Notes: generated by a model not told the origin, from the letters alone. Numbered from the stretch's first letter, positions 30,692-40,712 are shown. The stretch: DNA of 64,000 nt from Enterococcus hermanniensis (GCF_001885945.1 NZ_JXKQ01000002.1:62001-126000), one strand, 5' to 3'. Numbers and translations: made by a program.

Positions 30692-31393
30692 TTATTGCTC
30701 CCCTTCTTGACTATAAATATCACGTGGACGAATGATTCCTAATAGATTTCCGTCAGAATTTCCGTGTTCCGTGATTAAGATTGCCTCCAAAACACCCTCG
30801 GTTCGAAACATTTTTTCAACTTCAGAAACGTTCGTGTCGGCTGAAACAAATTTGAAATTGACTCGTTTGCCATTTGCCGAAATCAAATCTTCGGCAACAC
30901 GACCTTTTAGGCTGACTGAACCCGATAAACTTTCCTGCGCAAAGTAAAAGCCAATCGTTCGTAATGTGATCAATCCCATAAATTTCCCTGAATCATAGAC
31001 TGGAAATTGCGAAAACCGTTTTTCGTTAATGATTTTCATGATTTCGACTAAAGGTAGATCATGCTCAAAACCAGTTACCTTTTTCCCAAAACGCGGCAAG
31101 ACTCTTTCGGGCCGCAATAATTTGTTTTCGATAGTTTCAATTTGTTGGACTGCCCATTCGTTAGGTTCTGCGATCACGAAATCTTCTGAAATTTGGTCGT
31201 GGACAATCGCATTACGTAATTGTGCCAATTGTAATAGATCATTTTCATTCTCACCAATTAAATTGTCTTTACGTTTTGATAAACGGCGAACAGCTTCGCT
31301 GAAACTCATATTGATTGGATTGCCTAATTGGCGCTTAAGTTCTTTTTCAATTCGATTAAATGCTCCCAAAAATATATCTGCACGTTCTCCCAT
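30692..31393 (-). CDS. CBS-domain protein with HEPN-like N-terminal domain
   Basis: A 233-residue protein of unknown function. Residues 1-85 are helical and contain LAQLRNAIVHD, which fits the R-x4-H motif of HEPN domains. From about residue 95 a CBS pair follows, recognisable as LPLVEIMKIINEKRFSQFPVYDSGKFMGLITLRTIG and, at the end, VSEVEKMFRTEGVLEAILITEH with LLGIIRPRDI. CBS pairs bind adenine nucleotides or related ligands. It begins the lspA-rluD unit and ends two bases before lspA. The HEPN call is my inference from the motif and helices. Confidence 0.75.
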   Translation of the reverse strand: MGERADIFLGAFNRIEKELKRQLGNPINMSFSEAVRRLSKRKDNLIGENENDLLQLAQLRNAIVHDQISEDFVIAEPNEWAVQQIETIENKLLRPERVLPRFGKKVTGFEHDLPLVEIMKIINEKRFSQFPVYDSGKFMGLITLRTIGFYFAQESLSGSVSLKGRVAEDLISANGKRVNFKFVSADTNVSEVEKMFRTEGVLEAILITEHGNSDGNLLGIIRPRDIYSQEGEQ

Positions 31394-31488
31394 CCTGCCG
31401 GCTCCTTTGTTTAAAGATAAACTTATTCGCTCTTTTTTGCTGCATAGTTTTTTTAACTCATAAGATAGGTAACAAATCCAGTAGTTTC

Positions 31489-31517
31489 AGTATAAGTGAA
31501 AAAAAGGTCAATGGAAA
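31489..31517 (-). promoter_or_regulatory. candidate promoter of the CBS-lspA-rluD unit
   Basis: TATACT (31489-31494) with TTTCCA (31512-31517) 17 bases upstream on the minus strand, about 95 bases before the start codon. The rest of the 31394-31718 gap holds only this and the fhs terminator. Confidence 0.5.
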
Positions 31518-31674
31518 GCCTGAAACACTAAAAACGGTAGATCAATACTTCATCGTCCTTTATTCAAGTCTCAAGATCAATTGTTCAATTTTCCCGTTCC
31601 TTTTTCTTTGTTAGTGGAATGCAGTTTGATAAATGACTAAAATTCCAACAGTATTTTAGCTACTTATCTACAAA

Positions 31675-31705
31675 AAAGGAATCTCTGCGTTAGAGATCCC
31701 CTTTG
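31675..31705 (-). terminator. terminator after fhs
   Basis: GGGATCTCTAACGCAGAGATTCC on the minus strand forms a stem with one G-U or mismatch around AACGC, followed by six T, 14 bases after the fhs stop codon. Confidence 0.75.
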
Positions 31706-31718
31706 AAAAATAACGTAT

Positions 31719-33392
31719 TTAAAACAAACCAATCGCATTTCCTTGTTCATCAACATCCATTTTTAAAGCTGCTGGTTTTTTTGGTAATCCAGGCATGGTC
31801 ATAACATCACCCGTCAAAGCTACAATAAATCCCGCTCCCAATTTTGGTACAAGTTCGCGAATCGTTACGTCAAAATCACTTGGCGCACCTAATTTACTTG
31901 GGTCATCCGACAATGAATATTGTGATTTTGCCATGCAAACAGGCAAACGATCCCAACCATATTTTTTGAAGCTTGCTAATTGCTGTTGCGCTTTTTTAGT
32001 ATAAATCACATCGTTCCCACCATAGATTTCTTGAACGATTGTTTCGATTTTTTCAGTTAGATCATCATCTTCATGGGTAAAAATCGAATGGTAATTACTT
32101 TCTTCAGTATCGATTGTTTCAACTACTGTTTTAGCCAAGTCGATCCCACCGTCAGGCCCTTTTTCCCAAACACTGGCTAACTCAACTTTGACATTTTCTT
32201 GTTCGCATAATTCTTTTAGTAAAGTGATCTCTTTTTCAGTATCACTGATAAATTCATTGATTGCTACAACTACCGGTACACCATATTTACGCATATTGCT
32301 GATATGTTTAGCCAAATTACTAAAACCAGCAGTCAAAGCGTCAATATTTTCAGCACTCAATTCTGTTTTAGGAACGCCGCCATGCATTTTTAAAGCTCGG
32401 ATCGTCGCTACAATCACAATCGCATCTGGGGCCTTTTCTAAATTAGGGACTTTGATGTCTAAAAACTTCTCCGCACCTAAATCTGCACCGAATCCAGCTT
32501 CCGTCACAACATAATCACCACTGTGCAAAGCTGCTCGCGTCGCTAAAATACTATTACAGCCATGAGCGATATTCGCAAACGGTCCACCATGGACAAAGGC
32601 TGGCGTTTGATAAATTGTTTGAACTAAGTTTGGCTTGAGCGCATCTTTTAATACTAAAGCTAATGCACCTTCTACTCGTAAATCACCCACTGTAACTGGC
32701 TCACGTTCGAACGTATAGGCAATAACGATATTTGATAAACGACGTTTTAAATCCGTGATTCCAGTAGCTAAACATAAAATCGCCATGATTTCACTTGCCA
32801 CTGTAATATCAAACCCATCTTCTCTTGGTACACCGTTGATTGGGCCGCCTAAACCGACTGTAATAAAACGTAATTCGCGATCATTTAAATCAACTGCTCG
32901 CTTCCAGATTACTCGACGAGCATCGATGTTCAATTCGTTTCCTTGATGGATATGATTATCTAATAAAGCAGATAAAGCATTGTTCGCTGTTGTAATAGCG
33001 TGCATATCACCTGTAAAATGAAGATTGATATCTTCCATTGGCAACACTTGAGCATAGCCACCACCTGTAGCGCCACCTTTGATTCCCATGACAGGACCTA
33101 GAGACGGTTCGCGTAATGCAATTACGGCTTTTTTTCCAATTTTGTTTAGTGCATCGCCTAAACCAACTGTAACGGTAGATTTACCCTCGCCGGCCGGAGT
33201 GGGATTGATAGAAGTTACAAGTATCAATTTTCCTTCTGGATTTTCTTTCATTCGATCCAAGGCAGCAAATTCGATCTTTGCTTTGTATTTGCCATGTAAT
33301 TCCAGATCATCAAAAGTTAAATCAATTTTCTCAGCGACCTCCGTAATAGGTGCTAATTTCGTTGCTTGAGATATTTCAATATCAGTTTTCAT
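31719..33392 (-). CDS. fhs: formate-tetrahydrofolate ligase
   Basis: A 557-residue enzyme of normal length that forms 10-formyl-tetrahydrofolate from formate and ATP, feeding purine synthesis. The P-loop is [14 protein letters not shown] (about 67-80); [33 protein letters not shown] and [14 protein letters not shown] are family signatures. RBS AAAGGGAG precedes the ATG. A TATAAT-like -10 lies at 33451-33456 on the minus strand, in the region shared with the divergent csp gene. Confidence 0.97.
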   Translation of the reverse strand: MKTDIEISQATKLAPITEVAEKIDLTFDDLELHGKYKAKIEFAALDRMKENPEGKLILVTSINPTPAGEGKSTVTVGLGDALNKIGKKAVIALREPSLGPVMGIKGGATGGGYAQVLPMEDINLHFTGDMHAITTANNALSALLDNHIHQGNELNIDARRVIWKRAVDLNDRELRFITVGLGGPINGVPREDGFDITVASEIMAILCLATGITDLKRRLSNIVIAYTFEREPVTVGDLRVEGALALVLKDALKPNLVQTIYQTPAFVHGGPFANIAHGCNSILATRAALHSGDYVVTEAGFGADLGAEKFLDIKVPNLEKAPDAIVIVATIRALKMHGGVPKTELSAENIDALTAGFSNLAKHISNMRKYGVPVVVAINEFISDTEKEITLLKELCEQENVKVELASVWEKGPDGGIDLAKTVVETIDTEESNYHSIFTHEDDDLTEKIETIVQEIYGGNDVIYTKKAQQQLASFKKYGWDRLPVCMAKSQYSLSDDPSKLGAPSDFDVTIRELVPKLGAGFIVALTGDVMTMPGLPKKPAALKMDVDEQGNAIGLF

Positions 33393-33406
33393 AAAAACTC
33401 CCTTTC

Positions 33407-33415
33407 CCGAACATT
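33407..33415 (+). promoter_or_regulatory. candidate PurR box core
   Basis: CCGAACATT matches the core of the lactococcal and bacillus PurBox (AWWWCCGAACWWT); the flanking AT part is poor. It lies in the fhs leader, 15 bases before the start codon. fhs belongs to PurR regulons in related bacteria, but a single partial box is weak evidence. Confidence 0.3.
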
Positions 33416-33563
33416 ACTCAGAAAAATATACTTTTTTATTCGTTCACTTTATTATAACGAATTCGCGAAAGAAAAACACTACTCAAGATTGCAAACTTAT
33501 AGATTCGCATTTTTTGTTTCCATCACGTATAATAAAAACAGCAATTGCAAAGGAGTGTTTGTA

Positions 33564-33764
33564 ATGAATAATGGCGTTGTCAAATGGTTTGATGAAAAAA
33601 AAGGTTATGGCTTTATCAGCTATGAAGAAACCCAAGAAGTTTTTGTTCACTTTACTGCTATTGAAGAAAATGGATTTAAAACTTTAGAGCCTGGTGACGA
33701 AGTTGAATTTGTGATTGTCGAAGGCGCTCGCGGAATGCAAGCGGCGCATGTGAAAAAAAAATAA
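33564..33764 (+). CDS. csp: cold shock protein (CspA family)
   Basis: A 66-residue OB-fold RNA chaperone. RNP1 reads [10 protein letters not shown] and RNP2 [10 protein letters not shown]; the start [14 protein letters not shown] is typical. I start at 33564 with AGGAGTG seven bases upstream; the longer upstream frame is not coding. The RNP1 motif has Ile-Ser in place of the usual Phe-rich KGFGFI stretch, common in shorter enterococcal paralogues. A -10 box TATAAT lies at 33528-33533, with no clear -35. Confidence 0.95.
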   Translation: MNNGVVKWFDEKKGYGFISYEETQEVFVHFTAIEENGFKTLEPGDEVEFVIVEGARGMQAAHVKKK

Positions 33765-33800
33765 ACGAAAGGATCAGTTTCGGCTGATCTTTTCGTTTAT
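33761..33800. terminator. bidirectional terminator between csp and ebsA
   Basis: A 17-pair stem with one G-U: ATAAACGAAAGGATCAG and CTGATCTTTTCGTTTAT around TTTCGG. It starts inside the csp stop codon and includes the end of the convergent ebsA gene. Confidence 0.85.
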
Positions 33801-34208
33801 TTCTTTGACTTCGATTTCAGGAAAATACTCGATAAACGTTTCTACAAAGGTATTCTTCGTTTTTTTCTTCATGGCAAAATGAAAGGTCGCGCCACTAAGG
33901 CCCTTTCTTTGAATCACGATTCCATCTTTACATACGATGAGATAATCTATGTGTTCATGGGAAATGGTTTCTAATCTCCACATACGCATATAGCGGACTT
34001 TGACCCCTGACTTATCTAAAAGTAGATACCGATGAAAACCCATGATCAAAAAGACGATGAAGATCCCAATGAAGATATTTCCTTGCAAGTACGGATGGGT
34101 CTTCTCAAGCGTTAAAATCAAACCATAAAATAGAATGATGAATGTTAATGACCAATAGATAATACTAATGGATAATTCGGGTTGCCAAAAATAACGCTTT
34201 TTTTTCAT
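33774..34208 (-). CDS. ebsA: EbsA-like membrane protein
   Basis: A 144-residue protein with two N-terminal membrane segments (about 12-32 and 42-60) and a cytoplasmic C-terminal domain (VKVRYMRMWRLETISHEHIDYLIV, KDGIVIQRKGLSGATFHFAMK). The layout and sequence agree with the EbsA family, first described in E. faecalis as linked to enterococcal binding substance; its biochemical role is not known. It is divergent from the RNase H-like gene and convergent with csp, an arrangement I recall from other enterococci. Confidence 0.78.
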   Translation of the reverse strand: MKKKRYFWQPELSISIIYWSLTFIILFYGLILTLEKTHPYLQGNIFIGIFIVFLIMGFHRYLLLDKSGVKVRYMRMWRLETISHEHIDYLIVCKDGIVIQRKGLSGATFHFAMKKKTKNTFVETFIEYFPEIEVKEINEKISRN

Positions 34209-34243
34209 TTACTTGCTCCTACTCTAATTAAAGGATGATACTT

Positions 34244-34630
34244 ATGCTAAAAGTTTATACGGATGCAGCAACCAATACACAAAGAAGTGGTGGTGGCATC
34301 TTGCTTATTTCAGACAAACAAAAACAACTCTCTCTTCCCTTACCAGAAGACAATAATCATCAAGCGGAACTGGCCGTAATCATTCATGCCTTACGTTACT
34401 TGATTGATCATCGATTAAATGAGCAGTCTGTTTTGCTGTATTCAGATAGTAAAACTGCAATAAAAATTTTAGACCAAGGACAAACAAAAAACAAGCAATT
34501 TTTGCCATATTTATCAGAGTTTAATGAATTAGCGCCTCATTTTCCTTTACTTGTCCTGCAATGGATCCCTGAGACAAAAAATAAAGGGGCGGACAATCTT
34601 GCCCGCCAAGGTTTACGTAAAAAATTATAA
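34244..34630 (+). CDS. ribonuclease HI family protein
   Basis: A 128-residue RNase H fold protein that presumably cuts the RNA strand of RNA-DNA hybrids. All four acidic residues are visible: KVYTDAAT, NNHQAELAVI, LYSDSKTA and GADNLARQG. I start at 34244 because AAAGG is eight to nine bases before it; the ATG at 34235 lies right against that site. It shares its last six bases with the convergent cls gene. Confidence 0.9.
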   Translation: MLKVYTDAATNTQRSGGGILLISDKQKQLSLPLPEDNNHQAELAVIIHALRYLIDHRLNEQSVLLYSDSKTAIKILDQGQTKNKQFLPYLSEFNELAPHFPLLVLQWIPETKNKGADNLARQGLRKKL

Positions 34631-36085
34631 GACCGGTGATAATAAGCGTGAGAACTGTTGCTTGAACGTCAGCCATCTTGATTGATCAGCAATTATTTGG
34701 TCTGTCAATAAAATACAATCGTTCATGTCCTCTTCAAATATTTTTCTGAACAGCTGAGCAATCTCAGGATCATAAATAAAACTGCTGACTTCAAAATTCA
34801 ATTCATAACTACGAATATCTTGATTTGTTGAACCAAAAGTCGCTAATTCATCATCTACAACCATTGTTTTCGAATGGATAAACCCATCCGCGTAGTGATA
34901 AATCTTTACTCCACGTTGATGTAAATAATTTGCATAATATTGGGTTGCTCGATAGATAAATGGATGATCCGGCATATTGGGAATCATGATCCGAACATCG
35001 ATTCCTGATCGTACGGCAATCAAAATCGCAGAAATCATTGTTTCATCAGGGACCAAGTACGGCGTTTGAATCCAAACGCTTTTTTCTGCTGACATAATTA
35101 AGCGCACAAAACCATCTTTGATAACTTGTGTATCATTATCTGGGCCATCCGCTACGATTTGCATGCCAACCCCTTTAGTAATTTCTTTTTCTGGTAAAAC
35201 AAAATATTCTGGCAGATAGCTCATCCGTTGAGACTTATCTTTTACCGACGCATTCCAGTCACGAATAAAGATTTCTTGCAACGTAAAACTCGCCGTTCCT
35301 TCGATCCGACCATGTGTATCACGCCAATTTCCAAAACGTTTGGATTCCCCCAAATATTGATCACCTACATTAAACCCCCCGGTCCAACCGATCTGTCCAT
35401 CGACGACTACAATTTTACGGTGCAAGTGATAGTTTAAACGTGTTTTGGCTAAAATATTTCTTGAGGTAATAAAAGCCGTCACTTTTCCCCCGTTTTTGAT
35501 CAAAGTTTCATAAAACTTCTTATCGGTTTTTGGTGCCCCCCAAGGATCATAGATCATCCGAACTTCTACGCCTTCCGCTGCTTTTTCTTCTAAGATCCGC
35601 ATGAAACGATTCCCAATTCGGTCATCAAAGAACGCATAATATTCGACATGAATCGTACTTTTTGCTGCTCGTAAATCAACAAATAAATGTTCGAATTTAT
35701 CTGTTCCATTTAAAAAGAAGGCTACTTCATTTCGAATCGCTAAAGGTGATTCATCTAAATTTTTAAAGAATTTTACTAATGCATTTGCTGCTGGATACAA
35801 TTGATCCGGTGCGTTGTAATCAACATGACGATTATCATGTTGAATAATTTCATTGATTTCTTTAACACGTTTTTCATCTTCTTGTTCAAAACGATACATC
35901 GTTTCCCCATCAATACCACGGCCACAAAAAGCGTAGATCAAAAAACCTAAAACCGGTAAAAAAATCAGGGTTAATAGCCATGCCCAGACCGTTGTGATGT
36001 TTCTTGGTTTGCGAAAGACAGTCACAATCGCACTGATCGCATTAATAAAAAAAACTAGCCAAATGATTTGCTCAACAATTCCCAA
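34625..36085 (-). CDS. cls: cardiolipin synthase (TTG start)
   Basis: A 486-residue phospholipase D family enzyme that joins two phosphatidylglycerols. Two N-terminal membrane segments (LVFFINAISAIVTVF and TVWAWLLTLIFLPVLGFLIY) precede two HKD motifs: HLHRKIVVVDGQIGWTGG and HSKTMVVDDELATFGS. The start is a TTG at 36085 with AGAGG seven bases upstream, giving the usual length and MGIVEQII start; the in-frame ATG at 36181 adds 32 residues unlike the family. Cardiolipin synthase changes are linked to daptomycin resistance in enterococci; I see nothing odd in the motifs. Confidence 0.93.
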   Translation of the reverse strand: MGIVEQIIWLVFFINAISAIVTVFRKPRNITTVWAWLLTLIFLPVLGFLIYAFCGRGIDGETMYRFEQEDEKRVKEINEIIQHDNRHVDYNAPDQLYPAANALVKFFKNLDESPLAIRNEVAFFLNGTDKFEHLFVDLRAAKSTIHVEYYAFFDDRIGNRFMRILEEKAAEGVEVRMIYDPWGAPKTDKKFYETLIKNGGKVTAFITSRNILAKTRLNYHLHRKIVVVDGQIGWTGGFNVGDQYLGESKRFGNWRDTHGRIEGTASFTLQEIFIRDWNASVKDKSQRMSYLPEYFVLPEKEITKGVGMQIVADGPDNDTQVIKDGFVRLIMSAEKSVWIQTPYLVPDETMISAILIAVRSGIDVRIMIPNMPDHPFIYRATQYYANYLHQRGVKIYHYADGFIHSKTMVVDDELATFGSTNQDIRSYELNFEVSSFIYDPEIAQLFRKIFEEDMNDCILLTDQIIADQSRWLTFKQQFSRLLSPVL

Positions 36086-36184
36086 ATGATTTCCTCTTTT
36101 CAAAATGATTTCATTTAGAATTATACAGAATGTCTCTGTGCTTTGAAAGAAACATGCTGTGACAGATGTGAAGTTTTTCATGTA

Positions 36185-36219
36185 AAAAAAAGTAGCCGCA
36201 CGTTGCGACTACTTTTTTG
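36185..36219 (-). terminator. terminator after alaS
   Basis: AGTAGTCGCA and TGCGGCTACT form a ten-pair stem (one G-U) with a three-base loop at 36191-36213, followed by seven T on the minus strand. Confidence 0.85.
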
Positions 36220-36225
36220 ATTTAT

Positions 36226-38859
36226 TTAGGCCAACCAATTAGTGACTTCTGCTAATGCATCTGTTAAACCAGCTGGATTTTTCCCTCCGGCTTGAGCCAT
36301 ATCTGGACGACCTCCGCCTCCGCCTCCTACTTTAGGTGCGATTGCTTTGATCAAATCACCAGCTTTTAAGCCTTTTTGATTTGCTTCTGGACTCATTGCT
36401 GCCAATAGATTTACTTTTTCACCTTGAACGGTACCTAGTACAAGGACATCAGATAAAGATTTTTGTTTCCATTGATCTGCTAATTGACGAAGTTGGTTCA
36501 TATCTTTCACATTAACTTGAGCAGTGATCACAGTTGTGCCGTTGATTTCTTTCACGTCTTTAAAGACATCGCCTGCTTGTTGATTTGCTAATTTAGTCGC
36601 TAATTGCTCATTTTCTTTTTGTAATTCACGCAATTGTTGTTGCAATTGTTCTGTTTTGCTTACGACCTCTTTAGTTTGAGGTGATTTCACGATTTGAGCT
36701 ACTTGAACTAATTGTTCTTCTTCTTCTCGGAAAGCTTCGTACGCTTCTTTGCCCGTTAAAGCTTCAATCCGGCGTACGCCAGCTCCGATACCTGATTCAG
36801 AAATGATTTTGAACAAACCGATATCTTCGGTATTAGCGACATGGGTACCACCACAAAGTTCAATGGACCAATCGCCGATATTTACGACCCGAACATCGTG
36901 CCCGTATTTTTCACCAAAGAGTGCCATCGCACCCATATTTTTAGCCGTATCGATGTCTGTTTCAATCGTTACAACAGGAATAGCTTCCCAAATTTTTTGG
37001 TTAACGATTTTTTCCATTTCTTTTAGTTCATCCGCAGTGACTTGGCCAAAATGAGTAAAGTCGAAACGTAAGTGTTTGTCTGTTACTAATGAACCCGCTT
37101 GGTTTGCATGATCGCCTAAAATTTCTTTTAAGGCTTTATGCAAAACATGTGTTGCCGTATGGTTTTTGATAACTTTATTACGGAAGGCTGCATTAACTTG
37201 TAAAAAGTATGTTTCACCTTCATTTAAAGCTGAAAGAACTTCGACCGTATGCATCGCTTGGCCGTTTGGTGCTTTTTGAACATCAGTGACATTGGCAATG
37301 ATTTTACCTGCTTGGTCAACAATGATCCCTCGATCGGCAATTTGTCCACCCATTTCAGCATAGAACGGTGTTTCCGCAAAAATCAAACGAGCCTGGCCTT
37401 CATTGACAGTAGAAACTAACTGATCATTTTGCAAGATCACTAGTAGTTCACTTTCGCTTTCTAAGTGATCGTAGCCCACAAATTGGCTTTTAACCTTGAT
37501 ATCACCAAGTAATGCTGTTTGGACGCCCATTGATTTTTCCGTTGAACGTGCGGCACGTGCGCGTTCTTTTTGTGCTTGCATCTCCACTTCAAAACCTTCA
37601 TGGTCGACTTTAAGTCCCTCGTCTTCTGCAACTTCTTCGGTTAATTCTACCGGGAAGCCAAATGTATCATATAGTTTAAAGATAACTTTACCATCTAAAG
37701 TTGTTTCATTTTTTGTTTTCAATTCGGCTAATACGTTGTTCAGCATCGTTAAACCATCATTGATCGTTTCGTGGAACCGTTCTTCTTCTGTTCGAACAAC
37801 TTTTTCAATAAAGGCTTCTTGTTGATTAACTTCTGGGTAATAGCTCACCATAATGTTTCCTACTACTGGCACTAATTTGTATAAGAAGGCTTGATCGATG
37901 CCCAATTTTTTACCATGCATAACTGCACGACGTAGTAAACGACGTAAAACATAGCCCCGGCCTTCATTTGAAGGAAGGGCGCCATCCCCGATTGCGAAAG
38001 CTAATGAACGGATGTGGTCAGCGATAACTTTGAATGAAACATCTAATTGTTTGTCTACGCCATATTTTTTCCCACTTAATTCTTCGACTTTACCGATAAT
38101 TGGTAAAAATAAATCTGTTTCAAAGTTTGTTGGTGCATCTTGGATGATCGAAACCATTCGTTCTAAGCCCATCCCCGTATCAATGTTTTGATGAGGTAAA
38201 GGTTCATAAGTCCCTTGTGGTGTATGATTGAATTCTGAGAATACTAGATTCCAAATTTCTAAGTAACGTTCATTTTCCCCGCCAGGATAATTTTCAGGAT
38301 CATCTTCTGCTAAATCATTAAATGATTCTCCGCGATCATAAAAGATTTCTGAGTCCGGACCACTTGGACCAGCACCTAAATCCCAGAAGTTGTCTTCAAT
38401 TTCAACAACGTGATCAACAGGAATACCAACTTCTTCAAGCCAAATACGTTTTGCTTCTTTATCTTCAGGATAAACCGTCACATATAATTTATCCGGGTCA
38501 AATCCGATCCATTCTGGAGAAGTTAAAAATTCCCAAGCCCATTCGATTGCTTCGACTTTGAAATAATCACCGATTGAAAAATTCCCTAGCATTTCAAACA
38601 TAGTATGGTGACGAGCAGTTTTCCCAACGTTTTCGATATCATTGGTCCGAATTGATTTTTGTGCATTCGCAATCCGTGGATTTTCTGGTACGACACTACC
38701 GTCAAAATATTTTTTCATTGTGGCAACACCTGAGTTGATCCATAGTAAAGTTGCATCATTGACTGGAACCAATGATGCACTAGGTTCGATCATGTGTTGT
38801 TTTGATTTAAAGAAATCTAAGAACATTTGGCGCACTTCAGCGCTTGATAATTTTTTCAT
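36226..38859 (-). CDS. alaS: alanine-tRNA ligase
   Basis: An 877-residue class II synthetase of usual length. The aminoacylation domain opens with [20 protein letters not shown] and has [20 protein letters not shown]; the editing domain has the zinc-site HTATHVLH and ELCGGTHV. The C-terminal part has coiled coil ([16 protein letters not shown]) and the Gly-rich [18 protein letters not shown] start at 38859 where GAGGAG precedes the ATG; the upstream frame runs through the T-box. It is controlled by the T-box at 38886-39089. Confidence 0.96.
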   Translation of the reverse strand: MKKLSSAEVRQMFLDFFKSKQHMIEPSASLVPVNDATLLWINSGVATMKKYFDGSVVPENPRIANAQKSIRTNDIENVGKTARHHTMFEMLGNFSIGDYFKVEAIEWAWEFLTSPEWIGFDPDKLYVTVYPEDKEAKRIWLEEVGIPVDHVVEIEDNFWDLGAGPSGPDSEIFYDRGESFNDLAEDDPENYPGGENERYLEIWNLVFSEFNHTPQGTYEPLPHQNIDTGMGLERMVSIIQDAPTNFETDLFLPIIGKVEELSGKKYGVDKQLDVSFKVIADHIRSLAFAIGDGALPSNEGRGYVLRRLLRRAVMHGKKLGIDQAFLYKLVPVVGNIMVSYYPEVNQQEAFIEKVVRTEEERFHETINDGLTMLNNVLAELKTKNETTLDGKVIFKLYDTFGFPVELTEEVAEDEGLKVDHEGFEVEMQAQKERARAARSTEKSMGVQTALLGDIKVKSQFVGYDHLESESELLVILQNDQLVSTVNEGQARLIFAETPFYAEMGGQIADRGIIVDQAGKIIANVTDVQKAPNGQAMHTVEVLSALNEGETYFLQVNAAFRNKVIKNHTATHVLHKALKEILGDHANQAGSLVTDKHLRFDFTHFGQVTADELKEMEKIVNQKIWEAIPVVTIETDIDTAKNMGAMALFGEKYGHDVRVVNIGDWSIELCGGTHVANTEDIGLFKIISESGIGAGVRRIEALTGKEAYEAFREEEEQLVQVAQIVKSPQTKEVVSKTEQLQQQLRELQKENEQLATKLANQQAGDVFKDVKEINGTTVITAQVNVKDMNQLRQLADQWKQKSLSDVLVLGTVQGEKVNLLAAMSPEANQKGLKAGDLIKAIAPKVGGGGGGRPDMAQAGGKNPAGLTDALAEVTNWLA

Positions 38860-38885
38860 GTATTCTCCTCTTTTCAAAAAAATAA

Positions 38886-39089
38886 AAACTACCACTGCAG
38901 TCAAGGACGAAAACTCGCGGTACCACCTTGATTGCAATGATAGTTTGATCATTACCTCTTCATCTCGTTAACGCTGAGCAGCGTTGATTTTTCAATCAAA
39001 ATTTTTTGGGAGCAATCTATCTTTCGCAACGTACAACTTTCAGCAATCGTGTACTTTCTGTGGAGGCGTTAAAGAATAAACCATATCCT
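38886..39089 (-). promoter_or_regulatory. T-box riboswitch upstream of alaS
   Basis: On the minus strand the T-box sequence AAGGTGGTACCGCG (38914-38927 region) is followed by CCTTGACTGCAGTGGTAG, which pairs with the upstream CTATCATTGCAATCAAGG to form the terminator, with T-rich tail. Stem I features such as AGTACACG and GAAAGTTGTACG are present upstream, and a GCT (Ala) triplet in ATTGCTCCC is the likely specifier. A separate hairpin AACGCTG/CAGCGTT sits between. Uncharged tRNA-Ala should promote read-through. Confidence 0.9.
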
Positions 39090-39095
39090 TTTTAG

Positions 39096-39124
39096 AGTAT
39101 AGAAAAAACTATGCCAAAAGTCAA
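39096..39124 (-). promoter_or_regulatory. promoter of the alaS T-box transcript
   Basis: TTGACT (39119-39124) and TATACT (39096-39101) with a 17-base spacer on the minus strand. It is almost identical to the aro leader promoter. Confidence 0.85.
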
Positions 39125-39125
39125 A

Positions 39126-40181
39126 CTAGATATTGATTAAAATTGCTTTACGATACAGATACTCACTAGGTGCTAAGATTTCATCCTCTTTTAGCATCAT
39201 CATATCATTTGCATAATACGTTGATAAAGGTAAAAAATCAACGATTGGAATGCCCGTATGATTTTGTTGATTTTTCAATTTCAAGACTCCTGGATCTTCC
39301 GTTAACTCAAACCGAGTCATTGAGGTATCAAAGTACAAGCCAAACATATTACTCTGTGTCATCAGTTTTTGGATATTTTTCCCCCGAGAGGGATCAGCAA
39401 CTGCTAAATCATTGCCCCACCGAAATAACCGCCGACTTCCGGCTCCGTTCACATATTCCCATTGATCTTCAGTCAATAGATCAAAATTCTTGCGGCGAAT
39501 CTGCTTCCGTAAACTCGCATAAGTATGTCGCTCGTGGGTGTAGACTGCATAACAATCCGAATTAGGGATCATTTCGATATACCATTGCCCATCGGACAAA
39601 ACATTTTTAGGAAAGGTCCACGTTAAACTTTCTGCTGGTGTCAGATTCGGTGATAAAACTTCTTTGATCTCTTGTTCGATTGTTAAAAATTGAGCTACTT
39701 CCCCTTCAAATCCCCCAGTCACAGAATCATAAATTCCTAGATAATTCGTGCCCGCTGGCAGTGCACGTCGCTGTACAAACATTGGTGGTATCTGAACTTT
39801 ACGTAAATTAGTCGTCTTTTCATCGATCAATTTCCCTAAGGATTCAACGTCAAAAAAATTGTATTGACCGCGTAATTCTTTTGGGATGGTGATTTCATGC
39901 GAATTAGGTGCTGTTTCTAATAAAGATAGGCCTTTGGTTCCTAGATTCCAACCTAAAATCGCTTGTTGATTTCCTGGTATAAATACGAATTCTTCTTCGT
40001 CGATAGATAATTGAAAGGTTTGGCATTTTATCCCAAACAAGTCAAAATCTTTCAATTCGATATCAGTGATCTTCATTAAGGGATTCACAAAATGAAGCAA
40101 AAGTTGACTTAATAGGGTGCGTTTTTCTTTTGGAGTCAATCGTTTCCAATACGACCAATCCAATTGTTCTAATAAGTTCAT
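39126..40181 (-). CDS. FGE/SUMF1-fold-like protein of unknown function
   Basis: A 351-residue protein without a name I can give. Several stretches follow the formylglycine-generating enzyme pattern: EEFVFIPGNQQAILGWNLG (about 63-81; family fv.ipGG.f.mG), FDLLTEDQWEYVNGAGSRRLFRWGND (about 233-258; family RLPTEaEWEYAA...ypWGn) and SNMFGLYFDTSMTRFELTED (family N.fGLyDm.GNvwEW..D). The GN of the last motif is replaced. The copper-binding Cys pair of true enzymes is not evident, so catalytic formylglycine formation is unlikely. I start at 40181 with GGAGG upstream. It is divergent from the acetyltransferase. Confidence 0.65.
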   Translation of the reverse strand: MNLLEQLDWSYWKRLTPKEKRTLLSQLLLHFVNPLMKITDIELKDFDLFGIKCQTFQLSIDEEEFVFIPGNQQAILGWNLGTKGLSLLETAPNSHEITIPKELRGQYNFFDVESLGKLIDEKTTNLRKVQIPPMFVQRRALPAGTNYLGIYDSVTGGFEGEVAQFLTIEQEIKEVLSPNLTPAESLTWTFPKNVLSDGQWYIEMIPNSDCYAVYTHERHTYASLRKQIRRKNFDLLTEDQWEYVNGAGSRRLFRWGNDLAVADPSRGKNIQKLMTQSNMFGLYFDTSMTRFELTEDPGVLKLKNQQNHTGIPIVDFLPLSTYYANDMMMLKEDEILAPSEYLYRKAILINI

Positions 40182-40250
40182 AAATTTTCTGCCTCCTCCA
40201 ACATTCATATGCTAAAATTATACCATTATCCGATAGAAATGAGGAATTAG

Positions 40251-40688
40251 ATGGAGAAAATTTTTAACGCCAGCCCATTTGTTCAGGCTGCGGCTTTTTA
40301 TCTACGCTATCATGTATTTGTTTTAGAACAATCGATTCCTCCTACATTAGAATTCGATCGACTTGATACCAGTGATCGAGCGTATCTCGTCATTTTTGAT
40401 GGCACTGTCCCTATTGCGACCGTTCGTTATCAAACGACCGAAAAAACATGTTTGAACCCAGATCGACTTTGTGTCCATCCGGATTATCGCAATTTAGGCT
40501 TAGGCACCGATTTATTACGCGTGATTGAAAAACGAGCGTTGGATGAAAATTGCACAACCTCAAAGCTATCAGCAGAAACCACCGCGCAAGCTTTTTACGA
40601 GAAAAATGGTTACTCAGTCATATCAGCTATTTTTGAAGAAGATGGGATTCCTTGCGTAGAAATGAAAAAAGACCTCGTATCCAAATAA
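40251..40688 (+). CDS. GNAT family N-acetyltransferase
   Basis: A 145-residue protein with the acetyl-CoA binding motif RLCVHPDYRNLGLGTDLLRVIEKRA (about 76-100; R-x-x-G-x-G/A loop reads RNLGLG) and the C-terminal AQAFYEKNGYSVIS. FYLRYHVFVLEQSIPPTLEFDRLD at the N-terminus resembles the ElaA/YjcF group. The acceptor is unknown. GAGG precedes the ATG. It ends in a bidirectional terminator shared with the helicase gene. Confidence 0.9.
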   Translation: MEKIFNASPFVQAAAFYLRYHVFVLEQSIPPTLEFDRLDTSDRAYLVIFDGTVPIATVRYQTTEKTCLNPDRLCVHPDYRNLGLGTDLLRVIEKRALDENCTTSKLSAETTAQAFYEKNGYSVISAIFEEDGIPCVEMKKDLVSK

Positions 40689-40709
40689 TAAGGATACATG
40701 GTCTTTTTT
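40667..40709. terminator. bidirectional terminator between GNAT gene and cshB
   Basis: AAAAAGACC-TCGTATCC and GGATACA-TGGTCTTTTTTT pair with a small internal mismatch around AAATAATAA; A-rich and T-rich flanks suit both directions. It contains the GNAT stop codon. Confidence 0.8.
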
Positions 40710-40712
40710 TAT

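Noticed and set aside
33366-33563. N-terminal extension of the cold shock gene
   Set aside because: Upstream codons cross the fhs/csp divergent promoter region; the cold shock domain begins at 33564 with a good RBS.
38880-38952. N-terminal extension of alaS to 38952
   Set aside because: It reads through the T-box terminator; the ATG at 38859 has a GAGGAG site and the usual N-terminus.
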